A stretch of DNA of 10,841 bases from CAYJBH01 sp964370765 (GTDB lineage Bacteria; Bacillota; Clostridia; Oscillospirales; Ruminococcaceae), in NCBI GenBank assembly GCA_964370765.1, contig CAYJKW010000071.1, positions 1-10,841 on the forward strand, in the 5' to 3' direction. Both the position numbers and the translations under genes were made by a program. Below the pieces are notes generated by a model, which ran no database searches, was not told the origin of the DNA, and was given only the letters and a program-made list of their open reading frames with translations. Of the stretch, positions 1 to 7,842 are shown in pieces. Numbering within the stretch: the stretch's first letter is position 1; every line of letters begins with the position of its first letter.

Positions 1-109
1 TGCAAAACCTATCTATCCTAAAATCTTTAAATACCGCCGCCATCTGCTGTTCGGTGCCCTGTGGTACCACCCCACCCGATAGGTCGATACATCCCCAAAT
101 TGCCGGCAT
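1..109 (-). CDS. N-terminal fragment of an asparagine synthase-like protein (runs off left edge)
   Basis: Only the first 36 codons are present. The ATG at 109-107 on the minus strand follows a GAGGTAAG ribosome binding site about 5 bases upstream. The peptide starts MPAIWGCIDLSGG and reaches KDFRIDRFC near residue 36. A hydrophobic IWG-IDL opening and a later IDR motif resemble the N-terminus of an asparagine synthase (AsnB-like) family seen in Clostridia; this rests on remembered family resemblance, not on an alignment. Classical glutamine-hydrolysing AsnB enzymes carry the catalytic Cys immediately after the initiator Met. Here residue 2 is Pro, so if the family call is right, glutamine hydrolysis in the usual way is doubtful. 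It is transcribed away from recX, from a promoter holding a 20-bp palindrome. Too little is present for a firm function. Confidence 0.5.
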   Translation of the reverse strand, partial: MPAIWGCIDLSGGVVPQGTEQQMAAVFKDFRIDRFC

Positions 110-139
110 AATCTTACCTCATTTTTCGTAATTTGTTTT

Positions 140-169
140 ATTATATACTACTATATATATAGTAGTCAA
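140..169 (-). promoter_or_regulatory. Sigma-A-type promoter of the leftward gene
   Basis: On the minus strand a TTGACT -35 (169-164) and a TATAAT -10 (145-140) are separated by 18 bases. Transcription would start near 133, giving a leader of about 24 bases before the ATG at 109. The spacer is almost wholly occupied by a palindrome, which suggests repression by a dimeric regulator. Confidence 0.7.
147..166. promoter_or_regulatory. 20-bp perfect palindrome in promoter spacer, probable operator
   Basis: ACTACTATATATATAGTAGT is its own reverse complement over 20 bases. It overlaps the 3' half of the -35 and fills the spacer of the leftward promoter. A regulator bound here would block RNA polymerase. 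The regulator is not identifiable from the window; the form fits a dimeric winged-helix repressor. It is not a terminator, because it has no GC in the stem apart from two pairs and no T-run. Confidence 0.6.
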
Positions 170-178
170 CCGTACGGT
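169..178. repeat. 10-bp palindrome between divergent promoters
   Basis: ACCGTACGGT is a perfect palindrome lying just upstream of the leftward -35 and about 20 bases upstream of the recX -35. It may be a second regulatory site, but a 10-bp palindrome can also arise by chance. Confidence 0.3.
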
Positions 179-196
179 GCTGTATAATAGAAAATC

Positions 197-225
197 TTGC
201 ATAAAAGTTTAATCTATGATATAAT
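197..225 (+). promoter_or_regulatory. Sigma-A-type promoter of the recX-ribF gene run
   Basis: TTGCAT at 197-202 and TATAAT at 220-225 are spaced by exactly 17 bases. TG at 217-218 adds an extended -10 (TGATATAAT). Transcription should start near 232, giving a leader of under 20 bases before recX. No riboswitch or leader structure fits in that space. Confidence 0.75.
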
Positions 226-248
226 TTTACAGATAGTAAGAGGTGTAT

Positions 249-683
249 ATGAGTAAGGCTGTAGAGAAGGCTTTTTTATTTTTGTCGATGAGGGATCACA
301 CCTGCAGGGAGCTTGTAGAAAAGCTTTGTCGAACCTTTACGGATGATGAGGCAAGGCAGGCGGCCGACTACCTTGTAGATAATGGCTATATAGATGAAGA
401 TCGTATAGCACAGCTTCGCACCGAGAGTTATCTGCGTAGCGGTAAATCAAAAAAGGAGATTGCCGGTAAACTGCGCATGGCAGGGATTGAGCGTGAAACG
501 ATAGAGCGGCTTATTTCCGATATAGACGAGGCCGAGGTTATACAGCGGCAGTTAGAAAGAAAATATGCATCAAAATTAGCCGCAGGCGAATACAAAAAGG
601 TAACAATGTCGTTGCTTCGACGTGGATTTTCTTACGATGTTGTTATGTCTGCTACAAGGGCTATACAGGAAGATTATAATTAA
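249..683 (+). CDS. recX: RecX regulatory protein
   Basis: RecX binds RecA filaments in the cytoplasm and modulates their activity in recombination and SOS induction. The protein is about 144 residues, in the usual RecX size range. It has the expected pattern of short helical repeats: an N-terminal 'L-x-L-R-x-x-T-x-x-E-L-x-x-K' segment (here FLSMRDHTCRELVEKL), then a 'L-x-x-x-G-Y-I-D-D-x-x-x-A' segment (LVDNGYIDEDRIA), and K-S-K-K-E-I with a 'L-x-x-x-G-I' motif. I chose ATG 249 over an in-frame GTG at 243, because the ribosome binding site AAGAGG (238-243) sits 5 bases before the ATG and would overlap the GTG. It is the first gene of a run ending at ribF. No recA is nearby. Confidence 0.85.
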   Translation: MSKAVEKAFLFLSMRDHTCRELVEKLCRTFTDDEARQAADYLVDNGYIDEDRIAQLRTESYLRSGKSKKEIAGKLRMAGIERETIERLISDIDEAEVIQRQLERKYASKLAAGEYKKVTMSLLRRGFSYDVVMSATRAIQEDYN

Positions 684-710
684 CCCATATGATATTGGGA
701 AAGGATAGAT

Positions 711-2030
711 ATGAAGATAGCATTAATTCCACTTGGATGTTCAAAAAATACGGTCGATGCCGAAAGGATGCTCGGTAGGCTTTTTGTGCGTGGGCACACA
801 CTCTCGCCGGAGCTTTTCGGTGCAGATGTGGTTATAGTAAACACCTGCGGCTTTATTGCCGATGCAAAGCAGGAAAGTATTGAGCATATACTGCAGCTTG
901 CAAAAGCAAGGGAGCATAACAGCACAATGAAGATTATTGTGACAGGGTGCCTTGCACAAAGATATAAAGAGGATATTATTAAACAGCTACCGGAGGTGGA
1001 TGCCGTAGTAACACCGGGCTGTAATGGCGAGATAGCCGATATAATCGAAAAGGTTTTAAAGGGCGAGGGCGGTGTTTTCACTGCCGACATAAACACCATG
1101 ACAGAGGAGGGGGAGAGGGTACTGCTGTCCCCACCACACTATAGCTACCTAAAGATAGCGGATGGTTGTAATAACCGCTGTAGCTACTGTGCTATACCTC
1201 TTATACGTGGTAGCCAGCGCAGCAAGGGTTTTGACTCGATTGTAGAGGAGGCAAAGGCGCTTGCCGTATCCGGCAGTAAAGAGCTAATATTAGTAGCACA
1301 GGATACAACAGCATATAAAAAGGAAGTGTCCGGCAATAGTGAACTACCACAGCTACTTAATGCCCTACATGATATTGACGAGATTGACTGTATTCGTATT
1401 ATGTATGCATACCCGGAAAATATAGACGATATAATTATAAAGACGATGGCAAAACTACCTAAGGTTGCAAGATATATTGATATGCCGATACAGCATATTA
1501 GTGACAGTGTTTTATCGAATATGCGCCGTAGAGGTGGATCAAAGGTTATTCGTGATGCAATTAAAGGATTAAAGGCGGCAATGCCCGATATAGCAATAAG
1601 AACAACCGTTATGGTGGGTTTTCCGGGCGAGAGTGAGCAGGACTATAACGAGCTTTTAGAATTTGTAAAAGAGGGACATTTTGATCATCTTGGTTGTTTT
1701 TCCTTTTCTAAGGAGGAGGATACGCAAGCAGCGCAGATGAAAAACCAAATACCATCATCCGTTAAAAAGAAACGCCATAAAGAGATAATGCAGGCACAGT
1801 ATGAGGTGTTGCACCAAAAACTATTGGCAAAGATTGGACGGGTAGTTGGTGCCTATGCCGAAAATGTATGTGAAAAAACCGGACGTACAATGTTGAGGGA
1901 TCGTTTCTCGGCACCGGAGATAGATAACTATATACTGGTAAATGAAAACCTACCGTTATATGAGATATATGAAGTTCAGATAACCGGTGTGGAGGGATAT
2001 GACCTCTTGGGTGAAGTACTAGAAGATTAA
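711..2030 (+). CDS. rimO: Ribosomal protein S12 methylthiotransferase RimO
   Basis: RimO is a radical SAM enzyme that adds a methylthio group to a conserved aspartate of ribosomal protein S12. The 439-residue length is standard. The N-terminal MTTase domain (about 1-130) starts with the typical ALIPLGCSKNTVDAE and supplies cluster ligands C10, C46 and C80. The radical SAM core has CNNRCSYC with C153, C157 and C160 in CxxxCxxC spacing, followed by AIPLIRGSQRS. The end, about 375-439, fits a TRAM RNA-binding domain (closing in GYDLLGEV). 'SKNTVD' and the specific C-terminal pattern favour RimO over the tRNA enzymes MiaB and MtaB. ATG 711 has AAAGGA 5 bases upstream, and the gene begins 27 bases after recX. 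Confidence 0.95.
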   Translation: MKIALIPLGCSKNTVDAERMLGRLFVRGHTLSPELFGADVVIVNTCGFIADAKQESIEHILQLAKAREHNSTMKIIVTGCLAQRYKEDIIKQLPEVDAVVTPGCNGEIADIIEKVLKGEGGVFTADINTMTEEGERVLLSPPHYSYLKIADGCNNRCSYCAIPLIRGSQRSKGFDSIVEEAKALAVSGSKELILVAQDTTAYKKEVSGNSELPQLLNALHDIDEIDCIRIMYAYPENIDDIIIKTMAKLPKVARYIDMPIQHISDSVLSNMRRRGGSKVIRDAIKGLKAAMPDIAIRTTVMVGFPGESEQDYNELLEFVKEGHFDHLGCFSFSKEEDTQAAQMKNQIPSSVKKKRHKEIMQAQYEVLHQKLLAKIGRVVGAYAENVCEKTGRTMLRDRFSAPEIDNYILVNENLPLYEIYEVQITGVEGYDLLGEVLED

Positions 2031-2071
2031 TGATTACGTATCATTCAACCATGAAAGGAAAACACTGATAA

Positions 2072-2629
2072 ATGAATCTTCCCAACAAATTATCGTTACT
2101 TAGGATTATGCTAATACCTGTTCTATGTCTGTTGATGGAGATAGAGACAATACCCTACCGCTTTGCATTTTCGATGGCGGTATATATAGTTGCATCGGTT
2201 ACCGATCTACTGGATGGCATGATAGCGCGTCGCCTTAATCTGGTTACGGACTTTGGGCGCTTTTTAGACCCGGTTGCGGACAAGCTACTTACCAGTACCG
2301 CATTTATCTATATGCTTGTAATGGGTTATACTAATGCAGTTGTGATAATAATAATATTTGCAAGGGAGTTTGCGGTAACGGCCATGCGTGCAGTTGCGGC
2401 AAGTCACGGCGAAGTTATTGCAGCAAATATGGGTGGCAAGGTTAAAACGGTACTTCAGATAGTCGTTACCCTATTGTGGTTCTTGTTTTTAATAACCGAG
2501 GAGATAGGTATTACTATCACATCGGCAGAGTTTATAATAGATGTAGCAATGTGGATCGTTGCCGGCGTAACGCTTGGTACCGGTGCTGACTATATCTACA
2601 AAGGAAGGGCTTTTTTAGCCAATAAATAG
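2072..2629 (+). CDS. pgsA: CDP-diacylglycerol--glycerol-3-phosphate 3-phosphatidyltransferase
   Basis: This integral membrane enzyme makes phosphatidylglycerophosphate from CDP-diacylglycerol and glycerol 3-phosphate, the committed step to phosphatidylglycerol and cardiolipin. The 185 residues begin with the characteristic MNLPNKLSLLRI. The CDP-alcohol phosphotransferase signature D-x2-D-G-x2-A-R-x8-G-x3-D-x3-D is complete at residues 45-70 (D45, D48, G49, A52, R53, G62, D66, D70). Several hydrophobic segments follow, at about 14-24, 75-96, 125-145 and 155-170. ATG 2072 has an AAAGGAAAA site upstream at slightly long spacing. It lies 41 bases after rimO and 15 before cysS, an arrangement with other housekeeping genes that fits one operon. 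Confidence 0.93.
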   Translation: MNLPNKLSLLRIMLIPVLCLLMEIETIPYRFAFSMAVYIVASVTDLLDGMIARRLNLVTDFGRFLDPVADKLLTSTAFIYMLVMGYTNAVVIIIIFAREFAVTAMRAVAASHGEVIAANMGGKVKTVLQIVVTLLWFLFLITEEIGITITSAEFIIDVAMWIVAGVTLGTGADYIYKGRAFLANK

Positions 2630-2644
2630 GAAAGGGTATAAGGG

Positions 2645-4015
2645 ATGAAGATATTTAACACCTTAACACGTAAAAAAGATGAGTTTACACCGATCGAAAA
2701 GGGCCATTATAAAATATATGTTTGTGGACCAACTGTCTACAACTTTATTCATATAGGTAATTCAAGGCCGCTTGTAGTGTATGATGTATTGCGCCGTTAC
2801 CTTGAATATATCGGAAACAAGGTAACTTTTGTATCCAATGTAACCGATATAGATGATAAACTTATTAAAAAAGCCATCGAAGAGGGGGTGACGGTAGAGC
2901 AGGTTGCACGCCGTTACGAGGCCGAGTTTATCACCGATCGTGATAGCCTTAACTGCCTAGAGCCTACATCGGTACCGCGTGCCACTGAGCATATCGACCA
3001 GATGATAGAGCTAATAAACACCCTTATTGAAAAGGATCATGCCTATATAAGTGGTGGCGATGTATATTTTAGGACAAACTCGTTTAAGGAGTACGGTAAG
3101 CTTTGCCATATGCCGATGGAGGAGCTGGAGGAAGGCGCAAGGGTAAGCCCGGGCGAGATAAAAGAAAACGCAACCGACTTTGCACTTTGGAAAGGGGTAA
3201 AACCGGGTGAGCCAAGCTATAGCGCACCGTTTGGTGAGGGGCGACCGGGTTGGCATATAGAGTGCAGTGCGATGGCAAAACAATATTTAGGCGACACCTT
3301 TGATCTACATGGTGGCGGAGTGGATTTAATATTCCCACATCATGAAAACGAGATTGCACAGAGTGAGGCGGCAAATGGTGCGACATTTGCTAACTTTTTC
3401 ATGCATAACGGCTTTTTAAATATGGGCGGCAACAAGATGAGCAAAAGCCTTGGTAATTTTTTCACCGTGCGTGAGGTAGCGGAAAAGTTTGGCTATGCAC
3501 CAATCAGGTTTTTGATGTTATCGGCACACTATCGTAGTCCGCTACAGTTTGGTGAGGATGTTTTACAGCAGAGTATTTCGGCACTTGAGCGGATCGAAAA
3601 TTGCTTTGGTAAGCTTAAAAGGGAACTGCCGACGGCAGCTGAACAGGGTACAAACGTTGACGATGCATGCGAAACGGCTAAAAAGGATTTTTGCACCGCA
3701 ATGGATGATGACCTTAATACCGCCGATGCATTATCGGTGATATTTGAGTTGATTAAGGCGATAAACTCCGAAAAAGGGTTATCTAAACAGGGGATGCAGC
3801 AGGCACAGGCTACCCTAACCGAGCTGTGCGATGTGTTGGGTATTTTCTTTGAGAAAAGCGATATACCGCAGGAGGTAATCGACCTTTGCGAACAGCGTAC
3901 AGCTGCAAAAAAAGCAAAAGACTTTGCACTTGCAGATAGTATTAGGGCAAAGATAACCGAGCATGGCTTTAGTGTGGAGGACACAAGGAACGGTCCGGTA
4001 ATTAAAAAGATATAG
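2645..4015 (+). CDS. cysS: Cysteinyl-tRNA synthetase
   Basis: A cytoplasmic class I aminoacyl-tRNA synthetase that charges tRNA-Cys. The 456 residues match the family length. The HIGH motif appears as HIGN at 36-39 within VCGPTVYNFIHIGNSRP, and KMSKS lies at 264-268. The zinc ligands that select cysteine fit by spacing to the E. coli enzyme: C27, C207, H232 and E236. GWHIECSAM (202-210) and FPHHENEIAQ (230-239) are typical. The C-terminal DALR-type helical part runs from about 310 and ends in the normal 'A-D-x-I-R-x-x-L' region (SIRAKITEHGF). The site GGAAAGGG overlaps the pgsA stop and lies 8 bases before the ATG. All catalytic motifs are present, so it is probably functional. Confidence 0.96.
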   Translation: MKIFNTLTRKKDEFTPIEKGHYKIYVCGPTVYNFIHIGNSRPLVVYDVLRRYLEYIGNKVTFVSNVTDIDDKLIKKAIEEGVTVEQVARRYEAEFITDRDSLNCLEPTSVPRATEHIDQMIELINTLIEKDHAYISGGDVYFRTNSFKEYGKLCHMPMEELEEGARVSPGEIKENATDFALWKGVKPGEPSYSAPFGEGRPGWHIECSAMAKQYLGDTFDLHGGGVDLIFPHHENEIAQSEAANGATFANFFMHNGFLNMGGNKMSKSLGNFFTVREVAEKFGYAPIRFLMLSAHYRSPLQFGEDVLQQSISALERIENCFGKLKRELPTAAEQGTNVDDACETAKKDFCTAMDDDLNTADALSVIFELIKAINSEKGLSKQGMQQAQATLTELCDVLGIFFEKSDIPQEVIDLCEQRTAAKKAKDFALADSIRAKITEHGFSVEDTRNGPVIKKI

Positions 4016-4023
4016 GAGAGGAT

Positions 4024-5061
4024 ATGAAAAAACTTTCGTTTGTACTACTTGCTGTGGTTGTTGCTGTTATGTGGGCAAGCTGTTCCTCAAGCAGCGGTTA
4101 TGATTCGGCCGATAGTGTAGAGTATAGCATGACCGAAGAGGCACCGGAGCTGGATAGCATGCCGGAGGGTGAGCTTTTAGAGGAGGCTGACACCGAGGTA
4201 GTCGATGATGAGCGGATGATTATAAAAACCGCTAATCTACAGCTACAAACAACCGAGTTTGATGCATCGCTTGAAAATATAAAGGCAGAGGTGGAGAAGT
4301 ATGACGGTGAGATAACCGACTCTAACCTTTGGAGAAACGGAAGTGACGATTACGAGTACCGCACTATCGAGATGACGATAAGGGTACCATCACAGGACTA
4401 TAGCAGCCTTTTAAGCGGCGTAGAATCGGCTGCAAATGTTCGATCACTAAACGAGTATAGCGAGGATGTTACCACCCAGTATATAGATATTACTGCAAGA
4501 ATAGACACATTAAAGGCGCAGGAAGAAAGGCTTACCGAACTGCTCGAGATGGCACAGTCCATAACCGAGATTATGGAGATAGAATATCAGCTATCTAACG
4601 TGCGTTACGAGAGGGAAAGTTACGAGCAACAACGACTCTACCTTGAGCGACAGACAAGTATGAGCACGATATACCTAACCCTTGAGGAAAGCCGGGTGGT
4701 AATAATTACCGACGAAGGCTTTTGGACAGGTCTTGGCACATCGTTTATGTCGGGATACTACTGGCTAACCGCGGCACTTTCGGCACTATTAACTATTATT
4801 GTTACATTACTACCGACCCTGATTTTTATCGGTATAATTGCAATTATAGTGATAATAATTGTTAAGGCTACAAAACCGCTTCGTAAAGACAAGCCAAAAA
4901 AGCAGTACCCACAGCCTATGGCACCGATGCCATACCCACCCAACCACCCGATGAACCGCCCGGGGCAATATCCGATGCCGGGACAGCCGATACAACCGCC
5001 AACGGCACCCGCATCACAAGAGCAGGAAAGCGAAGTAGCAAAAGGTAATGAAGATAGATAA
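4024..5061 (+). CDS. DUF4349 family membrane lipoprotein
   Basis: A probable cell-surface lipoprotein of unknown function. Residues 1-20 form a signal peptide (MKKLSFVLLAVVVAVMWASC) with a candidate lipidated Cys at 20; Trp at -3 makes the lipobox imperfect. An acidic Ser/Glu/Asp-rich linker covers about 21-63. The DUF4349 domain, about 64-280, starts at MIIKTANLQLQT and includes TIEMTIRVPSQDY, a D-I-T-A-R-I-D-T-L segment, and a charged helical region near 160-210 that looks coiled-coil-like. A long hydrophobic stretch at about 249-280 is the membrane anchor, followed by a Lys/Arg cluster and a Pro/Met-rich tail of about 50 residues, presumably cytoplasmic. The site AGGAG overlaps the cysS stop. 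The last 14 bases overlap ribF. Function is not known for the family; a role in envelope sensing is only a guess. Confidence 0.8.
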   Translation: MKKLSFVLLAVVVAVMWASCSSSSGYDSADSVEYSMTEEAPELDSMPEGELLEEADTEVVDDERMIIKTANLQLQTTEFDASLENIKAEVEKYDGEITDSNLWRNGSDDYEYRTIEMTIRVPSQDYSSLLSGVESAANVRSLNEYSEDVTTQYIDITARIDTLKAQEERLTELLEMAQSITEIMEIEYQLSNVRYERESYEQQRLYLERQTSMSTIYLTLEESRVVIITDEGFWTGLGTSFMSGYYWLTAALSALLTIIVTLLPTLIFIGIIAIIVIIIVKATKPLRKDKPKKQYPQPMAPMPYPPNHPMNRPGQYPMPGQPIQPPTAPASQEQESEVAKGNEDR

Positions 5062-5950
5062 CGTTTTAACTTTACAGCAGAACACGGTGGTGGCACTTGG
5101 TAGTTTTGATGGTGTTCATAAAGGACACCGTGAGGTATTAAAGGCAGCGGTAGGGTGTGCGTCTAAAAAAGGCGCATCCTCTATTGCACTATGCCTGCTA
5201 CCGCCACATCCGTGTGAGCTTATAGAAAATGATGACCTACGTCGCAAACATATAGAGCAGTCGGGAATAGATATCTGCTATCAACTTGAATTTTCAAACT
5301 ATCATAATATTACTGCAACCGACTTTATATCCGAGCTACTTATAAAAAAGCTTGGATGTAAAGCGGTTGTTTGTGGTGAAGACTTTAGATTTGGGCATAA
5401 AAGGCAGGGCGACGTTGCAATGCTACGACAGGTAGGTGAGCAGTATGGTATTGAGGTTGTTACCGCCAATCGAATAGATGAAAACGGCGAGAAAATATCA
5501 TCAACCCGTATAAGGAATTCACTTAAATGGGGTGAGATAGAGCAGGCCAACTCGATGTTGGGGCGGCATTACTGTATAAATTACCCCGTTAAACGTGGCT
5601 ATGGTATAGGTGAAAAGCTGGGATTTCCCACCATAAACCAGTACTGGCCGCAGGGGTATGTGGTGCCTAAAAATGGTGTTTATATTACATCGGTTAAGGT
5701 GGATGGAATACTGTATCCATCGGCCACAGGTGTTACTACCAGACCAACCTTTTCGGTAGGCAAGGCGGTAAGCTGTGAAACAACAATAGCCGCAAAGCTA
5801 GGCGACCTATATGGCAAGAAGATAGAGTTGTTTTTTCATGAATACCTGTTCGAGGCGAAAAGATTTGACGATACAGCCGAGCTTGCCGCAATGGTAGCCG
5901 ATGTATGCCAACAATCCAAGGACTATTTTTCAAGAACAGCACAAAAATAA
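5048..5950 (+). CDS. ribF: Bifunctional riboflavin kinase / FMN adenylyltransferase
   Basis: RibF phosphorylates riboflavin to FMN and adenylylates FMN to FAD. The N-terminal adenylyltransferase domain carries the nucleotidyltransferase motif GSFDGVHKGH (18-27) and the ISSTRIR motif (150-156). The riboflavin kinase domain (about 165-290) shows GEKLGFPTIN (188-197) and an RPTF segment followed by ET and LYGKKIEL. The usual 'GVTNIGxRPTF' appears as GVTTRPTF, about three residues shorter, near the flavin site; the gene otherwise looks intact at 300 residues. ATG 5048 lies inside the DUF4349 gene, 14 bases before its stop, with only AAAGG two bases upstream. Translation is therefore probably coupled to the upstream gene. 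No FMN riboswitch precedes it. Confidence 0.93.
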   Translation: MKIDNVLTLQQNTVVALGSFDGVHKGHREVLKAAVGCASKKGASSIALCLLPPHPCELIENDDLRRKHIEQSGIDICYQLEFSNYHNITATDFISELLIKKLGCKAVVCGEDFRFGHKRQGDVAMLRQVGEQYGIEVVTANRIDENGEKISSTRIRNSLKWGEIEQANSMLGRHYCINYPVKRGYGIGEKLGFPTINQYWPQGYVVPKNGVYITSVKVDGILYPSATGVTTRPTFSVGKAVSCETTIAAKLGDLYGKKIELFFHEYLFEAKRFDDTAELAAMVADVCQQSKDYFSRTAQK

Positions 5951-5963
5951 ACATTTTTTTAAG

Positions 5964-5992
5964 TTGAAACCTTTAAAAAAATATGCTATAAT
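5964..5992 (+). promoter_or_regulatory. Sigma-A-type promoter of the parA-acyltransferase-comFB unit
   Basis: TTGAAA (5964-5969) and TATAAT (5987-5992) are 17 bases apart, with an extended -10 TG at 5984-5985 (TGCTATAAT). The start would fall near 6000, leaving a leader of about 40 bases. It lies in the 88-bp gap after ribF and marks the start of a separate transcription unit. Confidence 0.75.
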
Positions 5993-6038
5993 AAAACGAA
6001 ATGTCATAAAGTGTGAGTAACAGAACTGGAGGTGCCGA

Positions 6039-6806
6039 TTGGGCAGAATATTGACCTTTTCTAACCAAAAAGGTGGGGTGGCAAAAACCACCACTACTGC
6101 AACTGTCGGTATTGTCCTTAAAAAAATGGGTTACAGTGTACTGGCTATAGATATGGACCCGCAAGGTAACCTCGCGTTCTCACTTGGTGCAGATAATGAA
6201 CATAGTGCCTCACTTTATGAGGTTTTACGTGGTGATGTGCTAATGCGCCATGCAATACAGCGTACAAATACGGTGGATGTTATATCCAGCAACATTGCTC
6301 TATCCGGTATTGAACTGGAATATACATCGGCAGGCCGTGAATATCTACTACGTGAGGCAATAAAAACATTGCCTATAAAATATGATTTTATACTACTGGA
6401 CACACCGCCGGCTTTATCACTTTTAACGGTTAATGCATTTACTGCATCAAGTTCCATCATCGTGCCGATGATGGCTGATATATTTAGCCTACAGGGTCTT
6501 GCGCAGATATACGAGAGTGTGGAGCAGGTTAAAAAATATTGTAACGCAAAGGTCAAGATCGAGGGTATTCTACTTACACGCTTTAATCTTAGAAGCGTTT
6601 TCTCAAGAGAGATACTTGGTACGGCCGAGCTTATAACAAAGGATCTTGGCGTAAAATTGTTTAAGACAAGAATTAGGGACAGTGTCGCAATGAGAGAGGC
6701 GCAGGCCCTACAGAAAAACATACTAAAATATTCTCCTAAATGCCATGCGGTTCAGGACTACAAGGGATTTGTTAAGGAGATGCTGGAGGGGTTCGGTGAA
6801 GCTTGA
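6039..6806 (+). CDS. Orphan ParA/MinD-family ATPase
   Basis: A cytoplasmic P-loop ATPase of the ParA/Soj type, which normally forms ATP-dependent dimers on DNA or membranes to position cargo. The 255 residues contain the deviant Walker A motif KGGVAKTT at 11-18 (signature Lys K11, catalytic Lys K16; the usual second Gly is Ala15). Walker A' is AIDMDPQGN (36-44) and Walker B is FILLDTPP (117-124, D121). The start is TTG 6039, supported by an excellent GGAGGTG site (6028-6034) four bases upstream and by the family pattern 'M-x-x-I-x-x-x-N-Q-K-G-G'. No ParB gene or recognised parS follows. Its partners are an acyltransferase and a ComFB protein, so chromosome partitioning is not the obvious role. 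Positioning of a surface or competence-like complex is an inference. Confidence 0.88.
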   Translation: MGRILTFSNQKGGVAKTTTTATVGIVLKKMGYSVLAIDMDPQGNLAFSLGADNEHSASLYEVLRGDVLMRHAIQRTNTVDVISSNIALSGIELEYTSAGREYLLREAIKTLPIKYDFILLDTPPALSLLTVNAFTASSSIIVPMMADIFSLQGLAQIYESVEQVKKYCNAKVKIEGILLTRFNLRSVFSREILGTAELITKDLGVKLFKTRIRDSVAMREAQALQKNILKYSPKCHAVQDYKGFVKEMLEGFGEA

Positions 6807-7839
6807 TACAAAGCGCTATGACTGGATAGATTGCCTAAAGCTTCTTGCCGTTTACAGCGTTTACCTGTGCCATGCACCGGGGCTTGGGCGCATAGGGATA
6901 CTTGCTATATCTTTTCAACTACCCTGCTTTTTTTTCGCATCCGGTTTTTTTGCACTAAATGGGCAAAAAAAATCTGTTGGCGATTTTATAAAAAATAAAT
7001 TTTTACGCACAATGGTTCCCTATTTTGTGTTTAGCATTTTATCACTTGCTATGCGTGTGGTTTTTTTAGAATATGCGTTGGGCGATATCATTGCATTTAT
7101 GGGCGATATGCTTTTTGCAAGTCGTAGCCGTGTTGCGGTAACGGCACTTTGGTTTTTTCCCTGCCTATTTTTTATGTCGATAATATATTATTTTTTACGC
7201 AGGCTTATTAAAAATCCTGTGTTGTTAACAGCAATATGTTTTGGCATGTCGGCCGCTGTAAAGCTTATACATGAGGCACCGGTACTGCCGTGGGGTATCG
7301 ACATGTCGATAAGATTTATTATCTACTACTGTGTGGGTGACATGACACGCAGAGTTATAGAGGATGGAAGGCTGTTATCGTTTTTTAAACAAAGGCGTTA
7401 CCTTTGTATCGGTTTGATTACGTCGATTACACTGCTTACTACCTACCTTATGTATATTAATTACTACTATAGTTTGGGTTACTTTTATAGTCTTGCAGCT
7501 GTAACACCGACATACTGGATGACATCGCTTGAGCAGTTTTTATATAACTTAGTGTATCTTTCGTTTGGCGTAATAGTGTCAATGATACTATGCCGCTTTC
7601 CGTTGCTTTGTAAGATGGGAACGGTGTCGGCTGCCATAATGGGTGTTGAACAGATTATAAAAACTATCATTCCACTTTTATTTACATCGGTAGGAATTGC
7701 ATTCCCCGATATTCAAACACCGCCGGAGGCGATGGTGCTTTCCGCAGTGTATGTGCTAGCCGCATATGTTATATTTGCGGCACCAATAAATCGATATCTA
7801 CCTGAGCTGCTAGGCAAAAAAGAAAAAAGGAGTGTGTAA
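6796..7839 (+). CDS. Acyltransferase-3 family membrane protein
   Basis: A polytopic membrane protein of the acyltransferase-3 family, whose members O-acylate peptidoglycan, polysaccharides or other envelope substrates. I place the start at GTG 6796, giving 347 residues, because GGAGGGG (6785-6791) lies four bases upstream and the family's usual opening 'R-x-x-W-I-D-x-L-K' then falls at residues 7-15. An in-frame ATG at 6745 lacks these signals and lies deep in parA. Visible family features are H26 in YLCH at the end of helix 1, PCFFFASGFF (43-52), R71 and P75 in FLRTMVPYFVFS, ALWFFPCLFF (117-126), and about nine to ten hydrophobic segments. No SGNH domain is fused at the C-terminus. It overlaps parA by 11 bp, so the two are probably translationally coupled. 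The substrate is unknown. Confidence 0.8.
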   Translation: MKLDTKRYDWIDCLKLLAVYSVYLCHAPGLGRIGILAISFQLPCFFFASGFFALNGQKKSVGDFIKNKFLRTMVPYFVFSILSLAMRVVFLEYALGDIIAFMGDMLFASRSRVAVTALWFFPCLFFMSIIYYFLRRLIKNPVLLTAICFGMSAAVKLIHEAPVLPWGIDMSIRFIIYYCVGDMTRRVIEDGRLLSFFKQRRYLCIGLITSITLLTTYLMYINYYYSLGYFYSLAAVTPTYWMTSLEQFLYNLVYLSFGVIVSMILCRFPLLCKMGTVSAAIMGVEQIIKTIIPLLFTSVGIAFPDIQTPPEAMVLSAVYVLAAYVIFAAPINRYLPELLGKKEKRSV

Positions 7840-7842
7840 AAC

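Noticed and set aside
243..248. GTG 243 as the recX start
   Set aside because: It overlaps the ribosome binding site; ATG 249 is correctly spaced.
680..1099. Minus-strand frame opposite rimO
   Set aside because: The plus strand there encodes conserved RimO motifs; the minus product is a Ser/Ile-rich shadow.
4990..5047. FMN riboswitch before ribF
   Set aside because: The region is coding sequence of the DUF4349 gene and there is no room for the aptamer.
5951..5984. AT inverted repeat after ribF as a terminator
   Set aside because: The arms are nearly all A/T and imperfect, and the repeat overlaps the parA promoter.
6215..6721. 168-codon minus-strand frame opposite parA
   Set aside because: It is long, but it is fully antisense to conserved ParA motifs and has no family features.
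6745..6795. ATG 6745 as the acyltransferase start
   Set aside because: It lacks a ribosome binding site and adds a 17-residue basic stretch not expected in the family; GTG 6796 fits both signal and family start.
7485..7670. Short minus-strand frame inside the acyltransferase gene
   Set aside because: It is a 61-codon shadow with no start signal or domain.
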